Below, one piece after another: positions 33,201 to 39,491 of a stretch of 42,099 nt of DNA. The first letter of the stretch is position 1; every line of letters starts with the position of its first letter. Under the pieces are notes generated by a model. The model saw only the letters and a program-made list of their open reading frames with translations, made no database searches and had not been told where the DNA came from. The stretch is from Caldifarciminota bacterium (GTDB taxonomy: Bacteria > Hydrothermota > Tepidihabitantia > SM23-42). The position numbers and the translations under genes are program-made. The DNA is taken from assembly GCA_014859085.1 (NCBI GenBank), contig JACUUY010000007.1:1-42099 (forward strand). Direction: 5' to 3'.

Positions 33201-33289
33201 GCATCGAGCGTATCTTTCCGGGCCGGAGCGTGCGTACCCTGGTCGTGTATCTGGAAAAACCACGCGGCGCAAAGATTGTGGAAACATAA
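30227..33289 (+). CDS. addA: AddA-type UvrD/RecB helicase-nuclease
   Basis: The track begins at 30098 inside addB; ATG 30227 (MAGKIENIAMISAAGSGKT) is the sensible start, giving 1020 residues. It is an SF1A helicase: Walker A AAGSGKT (13-19), motif Ia ITFTNAAAFEMKNRI, Walker B DEFQDT (380-385), motif III YVGDPYQAIFRWREG, motif IV SVNFRTTREI, motif V IMTVHRAKGLEFEIVLIP, and motif VI LLYVALTRAK. A C-terminal PD-(D/E)XK nuclease follows, with VVIVDYKTG (D972, K974). With AddB it resects DNA ends for RecA loading and degrades foreign linear DNA. It starts 8 nt before the addB stop codon, so the two subunits are coupled. Confidence 0.93.
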   Translation: MAGKIENIAMISAAGSGKTHALTKRFLQLYLHDRGYKLGSLYAITFTNAAAFEMKNRILRYLDVLCTGTAAPDRENEKDVLDHFKSMFPDIQRRAARRRNELLGNFSDLHISTFHSLFASFLSCIPFAAGIMPDHSIIDEPKEKLILAKAVDQILNRALVQEKVLGPLIELIEQRDGAVKKSIDTLYHSLVPWMPHLEALVRREAQIRKAAADRTMKAASCLGEIVEYVAGHAEAAHAKSTGKIDSNFEKLLDKMREFADDPEARRLEPVLKHFLVDGVLGKRYVRSFVARLEEPDRFVRLVERAAEELKRCIEVLSEREMLINFKPVIQLNEAFRAEKQRLSVLSFSDIEDFTRSLRAKLETDYLYFRLGSRMDHLMIDEFQDTSFRQVEILEPIMDEITSVSPEEKSLFYVGDPYQAIFRWREGAPELFDILKAKYHGRIESRKLSVNFRTTREIIEFVNKIFDKDDEVKPGNEGGWIRIEELGAFDSKDEGEDAVIGRTCEIVETLIKDHGYAPDDIAILTRTNEFASDLAKALSTAKIRCASRSRASILDEPDVRFVLHLLRFLDNPQDDFSLFHVLLAAPGGLDEDKIRRLRTGTKTLYLALLDHRPDWTITARLGKLLGQVYFRNPYEIIFQVMQEFSLKISYPLATLLDAALGYSADELNSLSAFVNWFEYHGRSIEVKETHTVGVQIMTVHRAKGLEFEIVLIPETNWDVSQPENAQLLFSYRADTARPDKIYWRRYGKYLANLIEAEQERLKRDALNLLYVALTRAKSGVYVLGCETPRAGIGFWLETMHAKFAGATLPSDALPKRRTAAAGEKTVPYDVMLLEQGPVIKEERSTYSPTERGVEIIEPGRRAGMEFGKLVHRALSWVEWLDGRDIAECAALATEYAESVFSRSADDTRDIEARLVPLITETLSDPDLRPVFYQDGRDVASKNELSIYFEDKKKDVAGQIDRLVIGPDEVVIVDYKTGAESQDYTEQMRTYKRGIERIFPGRSVRTLVVYLEKPRGAKIVET

Positions 33290-33326
33290 CTGACTTACTC
33301 AAATTCAAGAAAGACAGCATAAATAT

Positions 33327-33353
33327 TCGATAGTTGATACTGGACACTGGACA
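33327..33353. repeat. Short fragment resembling the dispersed repeat end
   Basis: GATAGTTGATACTGGACACT followed by GGACAGG resembles the GATACTGGATA edge of repeat copies A-C, with a doubled CTGGAC unit. The match is short, so the relationship is tentative. The rest of the addA-kinase spacer (33290-33403) shows nothing else. Confidence 0.3.
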
Positions 33354-33403
33354 GGACGAGGCCGGATGCGCTTGTATGTTGAAGTATTATGTGAACTCGG
33401 CTC

Positions 33404-33431
33404 TTGACATCTCCGGATATATAACTATATT
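33404..33431 (+). promoter_or_regulatory. Promoter of the kinase/HD-GYP operon
   Basis: TTGACA (33404-33409), 16-bp spacer, TATATT (33426-33431). The predicted start is near 33438. The first complete downstream ATG is 33442, a short ORF that ends on the kinase start, and the kinase ATG itself is at 33543. Confidence 0.65.
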
Positions 33432-33441
33432 TATGAAAACG

Positions 33442-33546
33442 ATGACGACGACGATAATTTCGCCCAAGCCGAAATATATCGCAATGTCCGTTCGCGTGCA
33501 CGAGGATCGATCCAAGGTTCTGACTCGCAAACTACTCGGGAGATGA
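33442..33546 (+). CDS. Possible 34-residue leader peptide coupled to the kinase gene
   Basis: This is the 3' part of the track ORF 33334-33546, started at the ATG just after the predicted transcription start (ATG 33433 is also in frame but too close to the -10 box). It would encode 34 residues, begins MTTTIISPKPKYIAMSVR, and is basic and Ser/Thr-rich. Its TGA overlaps the kinase ATG as ATGA, the coupling mode used by real gene pairs here. No family is recognised. It may equally be an untranslated leader. Confidence 0.35.
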   Translation: MTTTIISPKPKYIAMSVRVHEDRSKVLTRKLLGR

Positions 33547-34772
33547 GAAACGATCAGAGAAAGTCGGAGACAGAACTCTTGAAGGAATTGATCGAAGCGC
33601 GCCGGCCGAACGTTGACGAAAACGCAGCGCGCCGGCTTGAAGAAGAACACACGCGATTGAAGGCAAGCGAAGAAAAATTCCGTAATCTGTTCCAGCATTC
33701 GAACGAAGCGATTTTCATCCTTGATCTCAACGGCCGGGTACTCGATGCCAATCAGAAACTCCTGGCGCTTTTCGGCTACCGCCCGTCTGAGATCGCGGCG
33801 GTCACGATCTATGATCTTGTCGACGCCGCAGAAGAAAGCAGATACCGCAGCGCGCTGCAGGCGCTAACCGGCGAAGGCTCGGCCGTATTCGAGATCGATC
33901 TGAAGCGCAAGAACGGTCAGATCTTTCCAGCCGAGGTGTCGGCGAGCACTTTCGCGATCGGCCGCGCTAAGGTCGTCCAGGGCGTCGTGCGTAACATCAG
34001 CGAGCGCAAGCGCGCCGAAGAGGAATTGAGAAAATACCGCAAGCATCTTGAGGCGTTTGTCGCGCAGCGTACGGATCAGCTCGAAGCGGCAAACAAGGAA
34101 CTCGAGTCGTTCGCCTATTCGGTCTCCCACGACCTGCGCGCGCCGCTCAGGGCAATGGAGGGTTTTGCCAACGCGCTGCTCGAGGATTATGCGGACCGGC
34201 TCGATGAGACCGGCCGGGACTATGCGCGCCGCGTCGTTGCCGCGGCCGAGCACATGGACATATTGATCCAGGATCTGCTGTCGTACAGCCGGCTCAGCCG
34301 CAGCGAGCTGAAACCGGCCGCGGTCGACCTGGACAGCGTTCTGGGCGAGGTGATGCACCAGTTCAGCGCGGACATAGAAAAGACCAGCGCCCAGATCAGG
34401 ATCGAACGGCCATTGCCCGCGGTCATGGGTGACCACGCGACGCTCGTCAATGTCCTCTCGAACCTTCTCTCCAATGCGATCAAGTTCGTCGAACCCGGGG
34501 TCAGACCCCGCATCAATATCCGGGCCGAGGAAACGGGCACCAGGGTCCGCCTATGGGTCGAGGATGCGGGGATCGGCATCGCGCCGGAATATCACGACCG
34601 CATTTTCCGGATCTTCGAACGGTTGCAGGGGGTCGAGAAGTATCCGGGAACCGGGATCGGCCTGGCGATCGTCAAGAAAGGTCTGGAGCGCATGGGCGGC
34701 CAGGTCGGCGTCGACTCCGCTCCGGGCCGGGGCAGCAAGTTCTGGATCGAACTGCGCCTGAAAGGATTCTGA
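33543..34772 (+). CDS. PAS-domain sensor histidine kinase (phytochrome-type)
   Basis: A 409-residue cytosolic kinase. It has an N-terminal charged coiled coil (1-45), one PAS/PAC domain (about 45-158; FQHSNEAIFILDLNGRVLDA and GVVRNISERKRAEEELRKY), a second coiled coil (160-190), and a HisKA domain with phospho-accepting H196 in SVSHDLRAPLRAMEG. The HATPase domain has LSNLLSNAIKF (N box), EDAGIGIAP (G1) and GTGIGLAIVKKGLERMGG (G2). The HisKA variant (SYSVSHDLRAPLR type) and the Rcp-like regulator that follows are typical of phytochrome-style systems, although no bilin-binding domain is present. The stop overlaps the regulator ATG (TGATG). Confidence 0.93.
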   Translation: MRNDQRKSETELLKELIEARRPNVDENAARRLEEEHTRLKASEEKFRNLFQHSNEAIFILDLNGRVLDANQKLLALFGYRPSEIAAVTIYDLVDAAEESRYRSALQALTGEGSAVFEIDLKRKNGQIFPAEVSASTFAIGRAKVVQGVVRNISERKRAEEELRKYRKHLEAFVAQRTDQLEAANKELESFAYSVSHDLRAPLRAMEGFANALLEDYADRLDETGRDYARRVVAAAEHMDILIQDLLSYSRLSRSELKPAAVDLDSVLGEVMHQFSADIEKTSAQIRIERPLPAVMGDHATLVNVLSNLLSNAIKFVEPGVRPRINIRAEETGTRVRLWVEDAGIGIAPEYHDRIFRIFERLQGVEKYPGTGIGLAIVKKGLERMGGQVGVDSAPGRGSKFWIELRLKGF

Positions 34773-35215
34773 TGGCGGCGACCGACTACACGATCCTGCT
34801 CGTTGAAGACGACCACAACGACGTGCTGCTCATCAAGCGCGCCTTTCAGAAGGTGAACATCGCGAACCCGATAATCGTCCTGGGCGACGGCGAACAGGCG
34901 ATCTCTTATCTCGCCGGCCGCGAGCCGTACGCGAACCGCACCCTGCCGATACTCGTTCTGCTCGACCTTAAACTGCCCCGCAAGTCGGGCCACGAGGTGC
35001 TCGAGTGGCTCCGCCAGCAGCGGCGGCTCAAGCGCCTGCCCGTGGTTGTCTTGACCGCGTCGAGCGAATCTTCGGACATAAATCGCGCCTATGATCTGGG
35101 TGCCAATTCCTACCTTGTCAAACCCGTGACCTTCGACGCGCTGGTCGAAATGGTGAAGACGCTCAACATGTACTGGCTGATAATGAACCGAAGCGCGGAT
35201 GTGAGCAATGAATAA
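34772..35215 (+). CDS. Rcp1-type single-domain response regulator
   Basis: 147 residues from ATG 34772; the longer track start (34553) lies inside the kinase in another frame. It is a stand-alone receiver: acidic pair D13/D14 in LVEDDHNDVLL, phosphoacceptor D65 in LVLLDLKLPRKSGHEVL, and conserved Lys K117 in SYLVKPV. The LPRKSGHEVLEWLR stretch and a 10-residue insertion (GREPYANRT) are Rcp1-like. There is no output domain, so it passes the signal by protein contact, presumably to the REC-PAS-HD-GYP protein whose ATG lies 8 nt before its stop ends. Confidence 0.92.
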   Translation: MAATDYTILLVEDDHNDVLLIKRAFQKVNIANPIIVLGDGEQAISYLAGREPYANRTLPILVLLDLKLPRKSGHEVLEWLRQQRRLKRLPVVVLTASSESSDINRAYDLGANSYLVKPVTFDALVEMVKTLNMYWLIMNRSADVSNE

Positions 35216-37367
35216 GGATGATAAGAGAATTGACGGCATGGGCAATATTCTTAAAACAATAATTGTCATCGATGACAATCCTGATGACCGGGCGCTTACG
35301 GTCCGCGCGCTGGCGCTCGATTTTCCCGGCGTACGCATCAAACAGATCCGGACTATCGATGATTTCGAAGCAGCATTGAAGCAAGGTGATTTTGACCTGG
35401 TCATTACCGATTACAAGGTGCACTGGATCGACGGCATCCAGGTGCTGCGCCGGGTGAAGGAGGTCCATCCAGAATGCCCGGTGATCATGTTCACCGGGAC
35501 CGGCAACGAGGAGGTCGCGGTCGACGCGATGAAGGCCGGGCTCGATGATTACGTGATCAAGTCACCCAGGCACTTCGTGCGTTTGCCGGCGGCCGTGCAT
35601 TCGGTCGTGGACCGGCGGATGCAGCGTAAGGCAAAGGAGAAGGCCGAAGCGCGCTACCGGACCCTCTTCGAGGATGTGCCGGTCGGTCTATACAGCGCGC
35701 TGCCCGACGGCAAGATACTCGAAGCCAATCCCGTGATGGTCCAGATGTTCGGGTATCCGGACCGTGAATCCATGACCCGGATGAATCTCGCGGACCTGCA
35801 TTTCAGCGCCGAAGACCGCGCCCGTTGGCTCAATGTCATCCAGCAGGACGGTTTCGTGCGCAACTTCGAGTCCCTCATGCGCCGGCGCGACGGCTCTGTC
35901 TTCTGGGTCAGCGAGAACGCGCGCGCGGTGGTCGATCCGGGCGGCAAGACGAACTACTTTCAGGGCAGCATGGAAGACATCTCCGAACGGAAATACGCGG
36001 ACGAAGCGCTGCGCGAGAGCAAGGAGCGGTACCGGCTGCTGTATGAATACGCGGGTAATGCGATCTTCACTTATGATCTAAATTTCAAACTGATCGACGT
36101 GAACAAGATAGCCTGTGATTTCACGGGCAAGCGCCGGGAAGATCTGATCGGCAGGAATTTCCTCGAACTCGACATTATCTTCAAGGAAGACATCGCGGCG
36201 GTCAAGAAGGACAGCGAGCAGCTCTGTGCCGGCGCCAAGAATCAGGTCGTGGTGAGCAAGGTGCGCTTCAAGCACGCCGACGGCCGGTATTCGATCATGG
36301 AAGTGAATGGAACCGCCATTTACAAAGAGGGCAAGATCGTGGCGATAACCAATGTCTGCCGCGACATCACCGAACGCGAGCGCCTGCTCATCGCGCTCGA
36401 GGAGAGCGAGGAGAAATACCGGACCCTTGTCGAGCATTCAAGCGACGGCATTTTCATCTACGCCAACAGCAATTTCACTTTCGTGAATGACCAGTTGTGC
36501 AAGATAACCGATTACACGAAGGAAGAACTGTACAACACGGACCCGTGGAAGATCATTTATCCTAACGACCGTGACAAGGTGAAGGACATGGACCTGCGCC
36601 GGAAAATGGGCGAGGCAGTGCCCAGGGCCTTTGATGTGCGCATCGTGACCAAGCATGGTGACGTCAGGTATTGCGAGTTCGCGGTGACGCGGATCGTGTA
36701 CCAGGGCGAGGAGGCGAATCTCGTGTCGGTACGCAACATTACGGACCGGAAACAGATGGAGGATGAGCTGCAGCTGAGTCTGGTCAAGCTGGAGAAGACG
36801 ATCCAGAACACCCTTCAGGCGATGGCAAAGATCCAGGAAGCGCGGGACCCGTACACGACCGGCCACCAGCTGCGCGTCGCCGCACTCGCCCAGGAGATCG
36901 CCAAGGAGATGTACCTGCCTGAAGAGTGGGTGCGGGGCATCCAGGTCGCGGCGTTGATCCATGACATCGGTAAGATCTACGTGCCGGCAGAGATCCTGAG
37001 CCGGCCGAGTAAGCTGACCCTGTCTGAATTCGCGCTCGTCAAGACGCACCCGAGCGTGGGTTACGATATCTTAAAGACGATAGAATTCCCCTGGCCTATT
37101 GCCGACGTCGTGCTCCAGCATCACGAGCGTCTCGATGGTTCGGGATATCCGCGCGGCTTGAAGGCGGGCAATATCATGCTCGAGTCGCAGATCCTTGCCG
37201 TTGCCGACGTCGTGGAAGCAATGTCGTCGCACCGGCCATACCGACCGGCGCACAGCCTCGACGTGACCCTGGACGAGATATCCAAGAACAAGGGCCGGCT
37301 TTACGAGGCGGACGTGGTCGATTCCTGCCTGTGGCTCATCACGGGCAAAGGATTCAAGTTCAACTAA
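35208..37367 (+). CDS. REC-PAS-PAS-PAS-HD-GYP phosphodiesterase
   Basis: A 719-residue cytosolic signalling protein predicted to hydrolyse c-di-GMP. The receiver (about 15-135) has D22/D23 in VIDDNPDD and phosphoacceptor D68 in LVITDYKVHW. Three PAS/PAC domains follow at about 145-265 (ISERKYADEALRESKERY ends it), 270-390 and 395-515 (NITDRKQMEDELQ). The HD-GYP domain (about 535-715) has REARDPYTTGHQLRVA-type entry, H585/D586 in ALIHDIGKIYVP, HHERLDGSGYP at 638-648 with the GYP intact, and ADVVEAMSSHRPYR. It overlaps the upstream regulator by 8 nt and ends the operon. The organisation suggests phosphorelay control of c-di-GMP degradation. Confidence 0.93.
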   Translation: MNKDDKRIDGMGNILKTIIVIDDNPDDRALTVRALALDFPGVRIKQIRTIDDFEAALKQGDFDLVITDYKVHWIDGIQVLRRVKEVHPECPVIMFTGTGNEEVAVDAMKAGLDDYVIKSPRHFVRLPAAVHSVVDRRMQRKAKEKAEARYRTLFEDVPVGLYSALPDGKILEANPVMVQMFGYPDRESMTRMNLADLHFSAEDRARWLNVIQQDGFVRNFESLMRRRDGSVFWVSENARAVVDPGGKTNYFQGSMEDISERKYADEALRESKERYRLLYEYAGNAIFTYDLNFKLIDVNKIACDFTGKRREDLIGRNFLELDIIFKEDIAAVKKDSEQLCAGAKNQVVVSKVRFKHADGRYSIMEVNGTAIYKEGKIVAITNVCRDITERERLLIALEESEEKYRTLVEHSSDGIFIYANSNFTFVNDQLCKITDYTKEELYNTDPWKIIYPNDRDKVKDMDLRRKMGEAVPRAFDVRIVTKHGDVRYCEFAVTRIVYQGEEANLVSVRNITDRKQMEDELQLSLVKLEKTIQNTLQAMAKIQEARDPYTTGHQLRVAALAQEIAKEMYLPEEWVRGIQVAALIHDIGKIYVPAEILSRPSKLTLSEFALVKTHPSVGYDILKTIEFPWPIADVVLQHHERLDGSGYPRGLKAGNIMLESQILAVADVVEAMSSHRPYRPAHSLDVTLDEISKNKGRLYEADVVDSCLWLITGKGFKFN

Positions 37368-37461
37368 CCCTCGCGCACAGATTCCCTGAATGTTTTATGC
37401 CCCCGCAGGAGCAGGTCGGTTTGTGTAATGTGCGTGTGATGATTTTGTTGCAGGAGAAGAC

Positions 37462-38490
37462 TTAGCACAAAATGTTGCGTTCCTCCAGGTACTCGGGTGA
37501 CAGCACGCCTTCCGATATCAGTTGCCGCTTGGATTGTTCGAGACTTTGCATGCCAAACTGACGCCCGGTTTGAATCACCGAGTCAATCTGGAATGTTTTC
37601 TCTTCTCTGATCAGATTGCGGATGGCTTGGTTCGCGATCATGAGTTCGAAAGCCGCGATGCGGCCAGTGTTGTCTTTGCGCGGATACAACCTTTGCGCGA
37701 CGACGCCGCGCAGCGATTCCGCGACCTGGAGTCTTATCTGATGTTTCTGATCGCTGGGGAAAATATCGATGATTCTGGTGATGGTTTTTGGCGCGCTCGA
37801 GGTATGGAGCGTACCGAAGACCAGATGACCGGTCTCCGCTGCAGTCAGCGCCAGCGATATTGTTTCCAAGTCGCGCATTTCGCCCACAAGGATGTAATCC
37901 GGGTCTTCTCTCAGCGCACTTCTCAGGGCGTTGGCGAATGACTGGGTGTTGGTTCCAATCTGTCTCTGGTTCACGACACACTTGTTCGATTTGTGGATGA
38001 ATTCTATTGGATCTTCGATTGTTATGATGTGCCCACTCTTATTCTCATTCACGTAGTTGATCATGGATGCCAGGGAGGTGGACTTGCCGCTGCCCGTGGG
38101 TCCGGTCACGAGGATGAGTCCGTTCTCAAGATCGATCATTTCCCTGAGTGTCTTGGGCAGGTGCAATTCCTCCATGGTCGGTATCCTCTCCGGGATTATT
38201 CTGAATACGGCGCCCAACCCCTGGCGTTGCTGGAACACGTTGGCCCTGAATCTCCCCTCAGGGTTTTCAATCGAGAAATCAATTTCATTTTCTCTTGTCA
38301 GCTGGTCGATCTGTGCATCGTTCAGCAGTTGATTTATTAGATTTTCGGCGACATCCTGCGTAATGCACTTGCCATCCACCTTACGCATTGCACCGTGGAC
38401 CCTCACCATGATCGGTGAACCGGCACTGATATGCAGGTCGCTCGCACTTGCCGCTACGGCATATTTCAGTAGTTGCTGCGTTTCACTCAT
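37462..38490 (-). CDS. pilT: Type IV pilus retraction ATPase PilT
   Basis: The track starts at 38595, inside the preceding gene. ATG 38490 (MSETQQLLKYAVAASASDLHIS) overlaps that gene by 8 nt and gives the normal family length, 342 residues. It contains an N-terminal PAS-like domain, Walker A GPTGSGKST (130-138), the Asp box ITIEDPIE, Walker B-type ILVGEMRDLETI, His box TGHLVFGTLHTSS, and the PilT signature AIRNLIREEKTFQI near the C-terminus. It powers pilus retraction for twitching motility or DNA uptake. No pilin or PilB/PilC genes are in the window. It is the last gene of a two-component/MshEN operon. Confidence 0.95.
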   Translation of the reverse strand: MSETQQLLKYAVAASASDLHISAGSPIMVRVHGAMRKVDGKCITQDVAENLINQLLNDAQIDQLTRENEIDFSIENPEGRFRANVFQQRQGLGAVFRIIPERIPTMEELHLPKTLREMIDLENGLILVTGPTGSGKSTSLASMINYVNENKSGHIITIEDPIEFIHKSNKCVVNQRQIGTNTQSFANALRSALREDPDYILVGEMRDLETISLALTAAETGHLVFGTLHTSSAPKTITRIIDIFPSDQKHQIRLQVAESLRGVVAQRLYPRKDNTGRIAAFELMIANQAIRNLIREEKTFQIDSVIQTGRQFGMQSLEQSKRQLISEGVLSPEYLEERNILC

Positions 38491-39076
38491 GATGTCCCTC
38501 GCTCGTTTCTTTGATTCTGATTTCAATATTCGCGGTAACCGTTTTTCTGACGACATTCCCCGATTTGTCGCTGAATTCCATAATGGCCTGATCATCGAGC
38601 ACGCTCAGAATTGTGCTATCTGTGTCCTTTCGCGCGAGCATGGGTTCGATCCTTTGTGCCGCAAAGAACTTCTCCAAAAGTTGAGTGATTACGCCGACCT
38701 CCGCCCCTGAGACGACTATTTCCTTGGCCGTATATGCTTTCAACTTCTGTATTGCACCGGTATCGGTTGGATCGCCCAGGGCAAAGTATATCCGGTCGTC
38801 CGCTTGGTAAAGGGGTAGGAGGTTGTTTTCACGCAGTAATTTTTCGGGAAACCTATTGACCAGCGCGTTGTCAAGCATGTCAGGGGTCAGTTCGACGAAC
38901 GGCATGTTGGCCTGTTCGCTTAGAAACCATATGAGCTCTTTTGCCGATATGTAACCAAGTTCGATCAGAATTTCACCCAATCGCCTATTTTCTTTCTTCT
39001 ATCTTTCGAGAGCCTCATCCAATCGGGCCTGGTCGATGATCCCGCTTCTGACAAGCATTTCGCCGATAAGGGACAT
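38483..39076 (-). pseudogene. MshEN (GspE N-terminal) domain protein interrupted by in-frame TAG
   Basis: The track shows only the downstream ORF (38483-38980, TTG start, 165 residues). The real start is ATG 39076, with a GGGAGGT ribosome site and only 1 nt after the receiver gene stop. That frame reads 25 codons (MSLIGEMLVRSGIIDQARLD, then EALER), meets TAG at 39001-38999, and continues without shift as KKENRRLGEILIELGYIS. MshEN domains contain two 24-residue c-di-GMP-binding motifs, RLGxxLxxxGxxxxxxLxxxLxxQ. The second is intact and ends in Gln; the TAG sits exactly at the terminal Gln of the first, so a CAG-to-TAG change is the simplest explanation. The remaining sequence includes FVELTPDMLDNALVNRFPEK and a C-terminal beta-rich part unlike the ATPase. 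It could be a nonsense mutation, a read error, readthrough, or reinitiation at TTG 38980. Confidence 0.8.
38999..39001 (-). other. In-frame amber codon within the MshEN gene
   Basis: TAG replacing the conserved final Gln of the first MshEN motif. TAG is an ordinary stop elsewhere in the window (guaB, EndoQ, tolB, the MFS gene and others end in it), so genome-wide reassignment is unlikely. Confidence 0.8.
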
Positions 39077-39077
39077 A

Positions 39078-39491
39078 CTACCTCCCGATGAGTTCGGTGA
39101 TTCTGGATTTGAGCGACTCGATATCGATCGGCTTGGTGATGAAGGCCGCGATGTCCGAAGTTTTGACGACGATGTCGTCTTCCATCAACGGGTAGGCGGA
39201 GCAGATGATGATGGGCACGTTGCTGTCGCGTTCGCGGATGCGCTCGATGGCTTCAAGACCGTGGACCTGCGGCATTTTTATGTCAATGATGATCAGATCG
39301 ATGTGTTCCTTCGTCGCCAGCCGCAACGCGTCACGGCCGTTCGCCGCTTCGACGATGTCGTAGCTGTCCTGAAGCGCCTCGGCCAACAAGAGCCGTATCG
39401 GTTCCTCATCGTCACAAATCAATATTCTTTTCTTGGTTAAACCGGGTTCAAGCACCGGAGCATCATCTCCGGCTGGGTTGATTGGCGTCAT
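39078..39491 (-). CDS. Single-domain response regulator (CheY-like)
   Basis: 137 residues: a short Pro-rich N-terminal tail (about 20 residues), then one receiver with D27/D28 in ILICDDEEPIRLLL, phosphoacceptor D70 in LIIIDIKMPQVHGLEAI, Thr/Ser switch region IIICSAYP, and K120 in AFITKPID. There is no output domain. Its ATG overlaps the NtrB-like kinase stop (ATGA), and its TAG is followed 1 nt later by the MshEN ATG, so it is likely the cognate partner of that kinase. Context next to MshEN and pilT suggests control of pilus retraction. Confidence 0.92.
   Translation of the reverse strand: MTPINPAGDDAPVLEPGLTKKRILICDDEEPIRLLLAEALQDSYDIVEAANGRDALRLATKEHIDLIIIDIKMPQVHGLEAIERIRERDSNVPIIICSAYPLMEDDIVVKTSDIAAFITKPIDIESLKSRITELIGR

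Noticed and set aside
38999-39001. Genome-wide reassignment of TAG as a sense codon
   Set aside because: At least nine genes in the window end naturally at TAG, including guaB, tolB and EndoQ at expected family lengths.
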